From Deltaproteobacteria bacterium ADurb.Bin026 (GTDB taxonomy: Bacteria; Desulfobacterota; Syntrophorhabdia; Syntrophorhabdales; Syntrophorhabdaceae), in contig MWEV01000088.1 of assembly GCA_002071245.1 (NCBI GenBank), forward strand, positions 1-6,187: 6,187 nt of DNA, written 5' to 3'. The first letter of the stretch is position 1; every line of letters begins with the position of its first letter. Shown here in pieces: positions 1-6,187 of the stretch. The notes under the pieces are model-generated. The model did no database searches, was not told where the DNA came from, and worked only from the letters and a program-made list of their open reading frames with translations. Position numbers and translations under genes: made by a program.

Positions 1-783
1 GAAGAAGATTCATTTACAACTGAGGACGATGAACCTTTTGTGCTTGACAACCTCAGTTCATTTTCAATTACCACTGAAATAACAGATGCATTACTTTCTG
101 GAAAAAATGTTTCGACATTAAAAAAGGCCTTCAAAGTAGGCGGCATCCTTCCACCCGAAGCACCGGGTGAGGTTGCCCTTAGAAAAACCTTCCTAACTGC
201 AAAGTCATTCTCAGATAAATTAAAAGGTTATAATATTGAGGAAAAACCTAAACAGCTCGATATTGATATCAATCTTGCAGGATTCAGGATAAGCGGAAGA
301 CTGACCAACATATACCAACCAGGTATAATAAACTACAGGTGCGTCAAATCCACAAAGGCAAAATATCTGCTCGAAACATGGATTGACCATCTGGTCCTGA
401 ATACCATACAAGATGAATCTATTCCACATAACAGCATGTTTATAACGATAAACCATACATACACGTTCAAACCCTTAGAAAGCGGCATAGATACGCTTGT
501 AAAGCTTCTGGAAATATTTTATATGGGTATAAAAGAACCGATAAAATTCTTTCCTCAGACATCAAACAAATACGCAGAGCAGATAATGAAAGGCAAAAAT
601 ACGGATGAAGCGCTTAAATCTGCAATAAATGAATGGTATGGCACAGAATTTTCAACAGACAAAGAATCCGAAGATGCGTACTTCAAGCTTTGTTTTGGAA
701 AAATAGACCCTTTGGACGAAATATTCAGAGACATTGCAATGAATATCTATGCCCCTATCCTTACCAATATGAGGCGAACATAA
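1..783 (+). CDS. recC: RecBCD subunit RecC, C-terminal part (5' end outside window)
   Basis: This is the last 260 codons of RecC, the scaffold and Chi-scanning subunit of RecBCD, which acts in the cytoplasm on double-strand DNA ends. The reading frame is open from base 1, so the gene continues upstream; the GTG at 40 is an internal valine codon (EPFVLDNL), not a start. What is seen matches the recalled E. coli RecC C-terminus in order: EPFVLDNLSSFSI (E. coli EPFILEGLSRYQI), then a GILPPEAPGEV segment (GDLPYGAFGEI), LDIDINLAGFRISGRL (MEIDLACNGVQITGWL), WIDHLVLN (WLEHLVYC) and a final DPLDEIF...YAPIL segment. In the family this region is an inactivated PD-(D/E)XK nuclease-like fold that contacts the other subunits; no catalytic motif is expected. 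The Chi-contacting part lies upstream of the window. Full-length RecC is usually about 1,100 residues, so roughly a quarter is visible. Its stop lies one base before recB, which supports the assignment. Confidence 0.95.
   Translation, partial: EEDSFTTEDDEPFVLDNLSSFSITTEITDALLSGKNVSTLKKAFKVGGILPPEAPGEVALRKTFLTAKSFSDKLKGYNIEEKPKQLDIDINLAGFRISGRLTNIYQPGIINYRCVKSTKAKYLLETWIDHLVLNTIQDESIPHNSMFITINHTYTFKPLESGIDTLVKLLEIFYMGIKEPIKFFPQTSNKYAEQIMKGKNTDEALKSAINEWYGTEFSTDKESEDAYFKLCFGKIDPLDEIFRDIAMNIYAPILTNMRRT
771..774 (+). promoter_or_regulatory. Probable ribosome binding site of recB, inside the end of recC
   Basis: A GAGG sits 10 bases before the recB ATG, within the last codons of recC. The recB start is almost forced: its frame has a TGA at 770-772 and no start codon between that stop and the ATG at 785. 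The spacing is slightly long, so ribosomes finishing recC may also help initiate recB. Confidence 0.5.
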
Positions 784-784
784 A

Positions 785-3700
785 ATGAAAGGCTTCGACC
801 CTGTTGAAATACCCCTATCCGGCATCAACCTTGTCGAGGCGAGTGCCGGCACAGGTAAGACCTATGCAATCGCCAGTCTTTATGTAAGACTCCTAATCGA
901 AACCCGTCTCGAGACAAAAGACATACTTGTCGTTACCTTTACAAACGCTGCAACCGACGAATTAAAAAATCGCATCAGGCAAAGAATCAAAGATGCCTTG
1001 GATGTCTTTTTATCGGGAAATACAGATGACCCTTTCTTAAAAAGACTATATCAAAGCATAGAGGATAAACAGACAGCGAGAAAGCTTCTACTCAATGCCA
1101 TAAGGTGCTTTGATGAGGCCGCAATCTTTACGATACATGGTTTTTGTCTTCGTATACTGCGCGATCACGCATTCGAGAGCTGTTCACTTTTTGATACCGA
1201 TTTTATAGAAGATAATTCAAAATTTTTACAGGAGATCGTAAATGATTTTTGGAGAAACCACGCATATTCTGCATCACCTATTTTTCTTAATTATATGTCA
1301 TCCAAGATAGACCTTTCAGGATTTTATGATATAGTCAAAAAAGGTACAGGCAATCCTTTTCTTGCAATCAATGCAGATAAAACAGAGATTAGCAGTAATG
1401 GGGAAGAAGATGTCGAAAACAGATGTGTTGAGGTTTATAATGAGGCATCAAACATCTGGGAAACCGAAAGGGAATATGTCATATCCTGTATAAGCAGCGA
1501 TACCTCCCTGAACAGGCAAACATATAGCAAAAAAACTGTTGAAACATTGTTCTCAAACCTTGAGACGTATTTTTCATCTGGATTCCCGCTTCCTTTACCG
1601 GAGAAATTCGATTACATGTGCTTCAACCCTCCTGTTTCAAACGCATTCAAGACCACCTCCAAGCCTACGATACAAAACCATCATTTCTTTATAAAATGCG
1701 GTCAGCTTAAAGATATCGCTGAACAACTCGCTGAAATATTCAACAACAAGATAATAGGTCTTAAAATGGCATTATTTGAATACGCAAGGAGAGAGTCTTA
1801 TAGAAAAAAACAGGAACAGAACGTGCGTTCATTTGACGACCTGCTGATTGACCTACACAATGCCCTTAAGGGCACACGCGGAAAAGGACTCACAGGGCTG
1901 ATAAATAATAGATACAAGGCAGCCCTTATTGATGAATTTCAGGATACAGACCCACTTCAATATGAAATCTTTACATCCATATACAACAGCAAGGATTGTA
2001 TACTTTTTATAATCGGGGATCCAAAGCAATCGATATACAGCTTCAGAGGTGCGGACATCTTCGCTTACATAAGGGCAGTAAAGGATATAGACAAGTTATG
2101 GACACTCAAAGAAAACTACAGGGCATCTGAAAGGCTTATTTCTGCGGTAAACGCCATCTTTGAAAATGCGAATCACCCATTCGTTTTTGACGCCCTTTCA
2201 TTTGTACCTGTCAAACCAGGTAACCCTAAAAAAAGGGAGGTTCTCAGGATAAACGGCAATATAGATATGTCCCCGCTTAAATTATGGCTGATCGAGCGTA
2301 GGTCTGATGGAAAGCCTGTCTATGCAAACGATGCCAGAGAGATGCTTTACAAAGCAACAGCAGGCGAAATAGTAAGGTTGCTCACAATGGGTGACAGTGG
2401 CGAAGCCGTCATAGACAATAAAAACGTCTCCGCCTCTGACATTGCCATACTCGTCAGAACCAACAGGGAAGCGAGAGGCATGAAAATGGCGCTAAATAGT
2501 GTGAATGTGCCGTGCGTTATTTATAGCACCGAAAACATCTTTACAACGCATGAGGCATATGAAATCAGTTACATTTTAGCTGCAATCGCCGAGCCATCGA
2601 ACGAATCAAGGGTAAAGGCAGCACTTGTAACGGATATGTTCGGCATAACAGGTAACCAACTTGCGCAAATTACAGAAAATGAAATAATCTGGAATGATTA
2701 TCTCGAACGTTTTGTTTCGTATCGCATTCTATGGCTCAACAGCGGTTTTATGAATATGGCACGAACATTGATTGCTCAAGAAAAAATCAAGGCAAGGCTG
2801 CTCGCCATGCCTGATGGTGAACGCAGACTTACCAATGTGTTGCATTGTCTTGAACTGCTCCACAATTATTCCGTCAAATATAAATCAAGCCCTGAAGGTA
2901 CAATAAAATGGCTTCAAAGAAAAATGGAATTGGACTACGCCTCAGACGCCGAGGAATATCAGATAAGGCTTGAAACAGACGAAGCAGCCGTAAAGATCAT
3001 AACAATCCACAGAAGTAAAGGACTTGAATACCCGATAATATTCTGTCCTTTCTGCTGGGGCAGTTCTGAGATGAATAATAATCAGACAATAATATACCAC
3101 AACGAAAAAAACAATCTCTGTCCGACAATGGATATGAGCTTAACAACCGATGAGTCGATAAAAAGGTTTTATGAATTGGAACAACTCGCAGAGAATGTCA
3201 GACTTTTATATGTCTCGCTTACAAGGGCTAAACACAGGTGTTATCTTGCCTGTGGAAGCATAAACAAATCTGAAACATCCGCTGTCGCATATATTCTGCA
3301 TCCTCCCCCAATAACCTCTGAGGATTTCTCCGTTGAAACCCTGAAAAGCCATATCAATAAATTAACAGACCTTGAAAAGAGAACCCAGATAGAAAAGCTC
3401 ATCAATAGATCAGGTGGCTCAATCGAAATCCTACCTATACCAGAACCTGAGGAAAACTCTTACAAACCCATAAAACAACAAGACTTCTATCCCGTTCCAA
3501 GACTTTTCAATGGAATTATTGAGAAAAACTGGCATATTTCGAGTTTTTCTTCCATAACATCAGGAAAAGAACAAAACGCTGAATTACCAGATCGAGACAA
3601 AAGCATAACAGAAAGCACACCAATATTTACTAAATCCTCTGTTGACAGTCTCGATATATTTAATTTTCCCCGCGGGACAAATGCAGGTTCATGTCTTCAC

Positions 3701-4393
3701 AATATATTCGAACACATAGACTTTTCATTGGCAAATACCGATATTATAAAGCAGGAAATAGCTGAACGCCTTGGACGCTTTGGCATTCAATCTATATGGA
3801 CAGATACGATATTCAGAACCATCCGAAACGTACTTAATGTTTCAATTGAAACTGGCAAAAAGACGTTAAAATTATCGATGCTTAATCCAACAGATAAGAT
3901 TCACGAATTGGAATTTTATCTACCGCTTCAACTTATAAATCCAAAGACGATGGGCCAGGTCTTTGGCTCATCCAAAGAAAATAAACAATATTCAAGGTAT
4001 GCAGACATTATAAAAGGTCTCGAGTTCAACCCTGTAAAGGGGATGCTCAGGGGCTTTATCGACATGGTCTTTGAATTTGATGGTATGTTTTATATAATTG
4101 ATTGGAAATCAAATTTCTTAGGCCCATCCATCGAAGATTATAATCAGGTAGCACTGAGAAATACGATGGAGCAGGAATTCTATTTTCTCCAATACCACCT
4201 TTATACCGTAGCAATAAATAGTTTTTTATCATTCAGGAACAAAGGTTACACATATGATAAACATTTTGGAGGGGTTTTTTATATGTTTTTAAGGGGTATC
4301 GATGTGCAGAAAGGGCAGGAATACGGCATATTCTTTGACAGACCTTCAGAGGGGCTTGTAACAGAATTTAATAGATATCTTAAAGGGATATAA
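785..4393 (+). CDS. recB: RecBCD subunit RecB: 3'-5' helicase with C-terminal nuclease
   Basis: RecB is the SF1A ATPase and 3'-to-5' motor of RecBCD and carries the complex's only active nuclease. The product has 1,202 residues, close to E. coli RecB (1,180), so it is full length. Helicase motifs in order: Walker A EASAGTGKT (18-26, Lys25), motif Ia VTFTNAATDEL (50-60), FTIHGFC (115-121), Walker B IDEFQDTDP (382-390, Asp383-Glu384), motif III GDPKQSIYSFRGAD (411-424), motif IV ENYR (443-446), motif V TIHRSKGLEYP (740-750) and motif VI LLYVSLTRAK (807-816, Arg814). A charged linker at about 865-955 leads to the nuclease domain: GSCLHNIFE (His972), HELEFYLP (acidic residue at 1041 or 1043), GFID (Asp1093), DWKSNFLG (Asp1106, Lys1108) and QYHLYT (Gln1136). 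The Asp-13-Asp-1-Lys spacing equals that of E. coli D1067, D1080 and K1082, so cleavage should be active. The family role is end resection, RecA loading after Chi and destruction of linear foreign DNA. AddA was considered; RecC and RecD neighbours and the RecB-type C-terminus rule it out. Confidence 0.98.
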   Translation: MKGFDPVEIPLSGINLVEASAGTGKTYAIASLYVRLLIETRLETKDILVVTFTNAATDELKNRIRQRIKDALDVFLSGNTDDPFLKRLYQSIEDKQTARKLLLNAIRCFDEAAIFTIHGFCLRILRDHAFESCSLFDTDFIEDNSKFLQEIVNDFWRNHAYSASPIFLNYMSSKIDLSGFYDIVKKGTGNPFLAINADKTEISSNGEEDVENRCVEVYNEASNIWETEREYVISCISSDTSLNRQTYSKKTVETLFSNLETYFSSGFPLPLPEKFDYMCFNPPVSNAFKTTSKPTIQNHHFFIKCGQLKDIAEQLAEIFNNKIIGLKMALFEYARRESYRKKQEQNVRSFDDLLIDLHNALKGTRGKGLTGLINNRYKAALIDEFQDTDPLQYEIFTSIYNSKDCILFIIGDPKQSIYSFRGADIFAYIRAVKDIDKLWTLKENYRASERLISAVNAIFENANHPFVFDALSFVPVKPGNPKKREVLRINGNIDMSPLKLWLIERRSDGKPVYANDAREMLYKATAGEIVRLLTMGDSGEAVIDNKNVSASDIAILVRTNREARGMKMALNSVNVPCVIYSTENIFTTHEAYEISYILAAIAEPSNESRVKAALVTDMFGITGNQLAQITENEIIWNDYLERFVSYRILWLNSGFMNMARTLIAQEKIKARLLAMPDGERRLTNVLHCLELLHNYSVKYKSSPEGTIKWLQRKMELDYASDAEEYQIRLETDEAAVKIITIHRSKGLEYPIIFCPFCWGSSEMNNNQTIIYHNEKNNLCPTMDMSLTTDESIKRFYELEQLAENVRLLYVSLTRAKHRCYLACGSINKSETSAVAYILHPPPITSEDFSVETLKSHINKLTDLEKRTQIEKLINRSGGSIEILPIPEPEENSYKPIKQQDFYPVPRLFNGIIEKNWHISSFSSITSGKEQNAELPDRDKSITESTPIFTKSSVDSLDIFNFPRGTNAGSCLHNIFEHIDFSLANTDIIKQEIAERLGRFGIQSIWTDTIFRTIRNVLNVSIETGKKTLKLSMLNPTDKIHELEFYLPLQLINPKTMGQVFGSSKENKQYSRYADIIKGLEFNPVKGMLRGFIDMVFEFDGMFYIIDWKSNFLGPSIEDYNQVALRNTMEQEFYFLQYHLYTVAINSFLSFRNKGYTYDKHFGGVFYMFLRGIDVQKGQEYGIFFDRPSEGLVTEFNRYLKGI
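4384..4387 (+). promoter_or_regulatory. Probable ribosome binding site of recD, inside the end of recB
   Basis: An AGGG core (within TAAAGGGAT) lies 8 bases before the GTG at 4396 and overlaps the last codons of recB. It decides the recD start: the recD frame has a TAA at 4381-4383, and the GTG is the first usable start after it. The next in-frame ATGs, at 4456 and 4477, would cut into the conserved N-terminal region and lack comparable spacing. Confidence 0.6.
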
Positions 4394-4395
4394 AC

Positions 4396-6187
4396 GTGAT
4401 TGCCATACAACCAGACGAAACCTTTTTGGGTATTGACAGATTTTTTGCGGATTTCATGGTTAGACTATCACCGCACATGACTGAAGAAGACAAAAAACAC
4501 CTCTGGCTTGCATCTGCTCTTGTCAGTTTTTTTACGGGCAAAGGGCACATATGCGCTGATATAGCATACCTTGCGGGGAAACCATTTTTACCCGAAGAAA
4601 CAGAGAGTACCGCCTTAATTTCATGCCCTGATCTTGTCACATGGTTAACATCACTACAAAAGGCGCCTGTTGTCGGATTGCCTGGCGAGACAACACCGTT
4701 AATCCTGAGTCAAAATCACTTGCTCTATCTCAATCGTTATTGGCAATACGAAACCATGCTTGCAAAAAACATTATAGACAGAATCGATACTCCTGTTTCT
4801 GGAATCAATGAGAGTCTGTTAAAAGACGGGTTAAATCGGTTTTTTCCCAACCGCCGATCAGATGAGATCGACTGGCAATATCTTGCAGCGCTAAAGGCAT
4901 TAAAAAATAATTTCGTTGTTATTTCTGGGGGTCCAGGAACAGGCAAAACATACACGGTATCTAAAATACTCGCATTAATTGCAGAACAGTATATACATGC
5001 AAATGTAGAACGCAATATCGCCTTGACTGCCCCAACAGGAAAGGCAGCGGCACGTTTAAGCGCTGTCATAAAGGATGCAAAAACAAAGATTAATTGTTCA
5101 GAGGCGGTAAAAATGCTTATCCCGGAAACTGCATCTACCACACATAGGTTGCTGGGCTCAACTTTCAAAAAAAAAGAATTCAGGTTTAACGAGGACAATC
5201 TCCTGCCATATGATGCAATAATCGTTGATGAGGCATCCATGATTGACTTGCCCCTGATGGCAAAGCTGATGTCGGCAACCCCCAGGCATGCAAGATTTAT
5301 AATGCTTGGGGATAAGGAACAGCTTGCATCTGTTGAGCCTGGGGCTGTGTTCGGAGACATATGTAATGCGGGCGAGAATATCTCTGATTCTGTCGTTGTG
5401 TTGCAAAAGAATTATCGTTTCACTAGCGGAAGCGGCATAGGTGCCCTTAGCAAATTTGTCAATGAAGGAAGAGGAGAAGATGCGCTTAATCTAATTAAAG
5501 AGGGGTCATACGCCGATTTAAGATGGCACGACATCCCATCTCCTGAAAATATGATGCAACTCCTTGAACAAAAGACCCTCGATAGGTATTCCTCTCACAT
5601 AAATGCAGCATCACTGGAAGAAGCGTTTTTACATTTCGATAGTTTTCGTGTTATATGTGCACTTCGACAAGGACCATACGGAGTTACAACAATAAATGAA
5701 ATAATTGAACACCTGTTAAAACGCAGAGGTCTTGTAAAATATACAGGCAGATGGTACAGGGGACAACCGATAATGATAAATAAAAATGATTACAGATTGA
5801 GGCTGTTCAACGGCGATGTGGGTATCCTTTTCCCTGATAATGAAGATAAAGGCGATCTGCGGGCATTTTTTAAATCCGAAGAGGGACAATACAGAAAAAT
5901 TTTGCCTGCAAGATTATCCAACCTTGAGCCTGTCTATTCGATAACCGTACACAAAAGTCAGGGTTCAGAATTTAATGACATCATCGTTATCCTCCCTGAC
6001 CGTTCATCAGAAATATTGACAAGAGAGTTGATATATACGGCAATCACAAGGGCAAAAAGGGGTATTGAAATATGGGGTAACAGGGATGTCTTCTGCGAGG
6101 CAGTTTCAAGACGAACAAAAAGACAATCGGGTCTGAAAGAGGCTTTATCAGCTATTCACACCACTTACGCGCATTCTGGAACATCCT
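4396..6187 (+). CDS. recD: RecBCD subunit RecD: 5'-3' helicase (3' end outside window)
   Basis: RecD is the SF1B 5'-to-3' motor of RecBCD; in E. coli it is also needed for the complex's full nuclease activity. 597 codons are visible with no stop, against 608 residues in E. coli RecD, so only the tail can be missing. The N-terminal domain shows GKGHIC (48-53) and LLYLNRYW (109-116), matching E. coli EGHVC and RLYLNRMW. Helicase motifs follow: Walker A GGPGTGKT (178-185, Lys184), motif Ia APTGKAAARL (212-221), Walker B VDEASMIDLP (277-286), motif III LGDKEQLASVE (304-314), motif IV LQKNYRF (336-342), motif V TVHKSQGSEF (517-526) and motif VI TRELIYTAITRAK (542-554, Arg552). The RQSGL near the end (576-580) matches E. 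coli RRSGL, but at least 17 residues follow it here versus about 9 in E. coli. The start is GTG, two bases after the recB stop. The stand-alone RecD2 type is unlikely given the N-terminal match and the neighbours. Lys258-260 are encoded by a nine-adenine run. Confidence 0.97.
   Translation, partial: MIAIQPDETFLGIDRFFADFMVRLSPHMTEEDKKHLWLASALVSFFTGKGHICADIAYLAGKPFLPEETESTALISCPDLVTWLTSLQKAPVVGLPGETTPLILSQNHLLYLNRYWQYETMLAKNIIDRIDTPVSGINESLLKDGLNRFFPNRRSDEIDWQYLAALKALKNNFVVISGGPGTGKTYTVSKILALIAEQYIHANVERNIALTAPTGKAAARLSAVIKDAKTKINCSEAVKMLIPETASTTHRLLGSTFKKKEFRFNEDNLLPYDAIIVDEASMIDLPLMAKLMSATPRHARFIMLGDKEQLASVEPGAVFGDICNAGENISDSVVVLQKNYRFTSGSGIGALSKFVNEGRGEDALNLIKEGSYADLRWHDIPSPENMMQLLEQKTLDRYSSHINAASLEEAFLHFDSFRVICALRQGPYGVTTINEIIEHLLKRRGLVKYTGRWYRGQPIMINKNDYRLRLFNGDVGILFPDNEDKGDLRAFFKSEEGQYRKILPARLSNLEPVYSITVHKSQGSEFNDIIVILPDRSSEILTRELIYTAITRAKRGIEIWGNRDVFCEAVSRRTKRQSGLKEALSAIHTTYAHSGTS
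5167..5175 (+). repeat. Nine-adenine homopolymer run inside recD
   Basis: Nine consecutive A bases encode Lys258-Lys259-Lys260 of RecD, between motif Ia and Walker B. It is the longest single-base run I noticed in the window; others reach seven. Losing one A would bring a TAA at 5219-5221 into frame, and gaining one a TAA at 5187-5189. Either change would end RecD before its Walker B motif. The sequence as given keeps the frame open. Confidence 0.9.

Noticed and set aside
40..783. Start of a separate 247-residue gene at the GTG at 40
   Set aside because: The frame is open upstream to base 1 and the codons before 40 match the RecC segment leading into EPF-L, so this is the interior of recC.
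1861..1874. Perfect 14-base palindrome TGCCCTTAAGGGCA in recB
   Set aside because: A perfect palindrome of this length is expected about 0.4 times by chance in a window this size. It lies mid-gene, has no T tract after it and no second copy was noticed, so it is not called an operator or terminator.
4268..4285. Strong ribosome-site-like GGAGGGG followed by ATG inside recB, in frame
   Set aside because: The bases encode the conserved HFGG-VFYMFLRG stretch of the RecB nuclease domain (E. coli FGGVIYLFLRG). An internal start would give only about 36 residues without the catalytic site, so the resemblance is best explained by protein sequence.
785..4393. AddA-type helicase-nuclease rather than RecB
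   Set aside because: The neighbours are RecC and RecD rather than AddB, and the motif order, linker and C-terminal segment match RecB.
4737..5360. Antisense open frame of 207 codons opposite recD
   Set aside because: It lies opposite the most conserved part of recD, including Walker A, motif Ia and Walker B. It shows no recognisable domain, and the + strand fully explains the sequence. The antisense frames at 220-456, 652-852, 4380-4640 and 5158-5406 are rejected for the same reason.

Overview
The window is almost entirely the recombination and repair operon recC-recB-recD, read left to right on the + strand. It holds the 3' quarter of recC (1-783), a complete recB (785-4393) and a recD (4396 onward) that is missing at most its last few codons at the right edge. 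I found no sign of a new system. The genes were identified by reading helicase and nuclease motifs and by recalled side-by-side comparison with the E. coli subunits, not by a database search.

The DNA is moderately AT-rich, roughly 40% GC by eye. ATA, AGA and AGG codons are frequent, and the compact order recC-recB-recD lacks the ptrA gene that separates recC from recB in E. coli. This fits a Gram-negative bacterium outside the enterics, such as a Desulfobacterota- or Nitrospirota-like lineage, but the taxonomic guess is weak. Base and codon use look even across the three genes, so nothing suggests recent transfer.

Layout: recC stops at 781-783 and recB starts one base later. recB stops at 4391-4393 and recD starts at a GTG two bases later. 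There is no intergenic space for promoters, terminators, small RNAs or extra genes, and no stretch above 300 bases lacks a gene. The operon promoter must lie upstream of the window and its terminator downstream.

The three products should form the RecBCD (exonuclease V) complex. RecB is a 3'-to-5' SF1A helicase fused to a RecB-type nuclease. RecC is a scaffold built from dead helicase and nuclease folds that splits the duplex and scans for Chi. RecD is a 5'-to-3' SF1B helicase. Together they resect double-strand ends, load RecA after Chi, and degrade linear foreign DNA such as phage genomes. All catalytic motifs visible in RecB and RecD are intact. The most notable details are an A9 run in recD, a RecD shorter than E. 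coli's between motifs III and IV, and very tight gene packing with a GTG start for recD.
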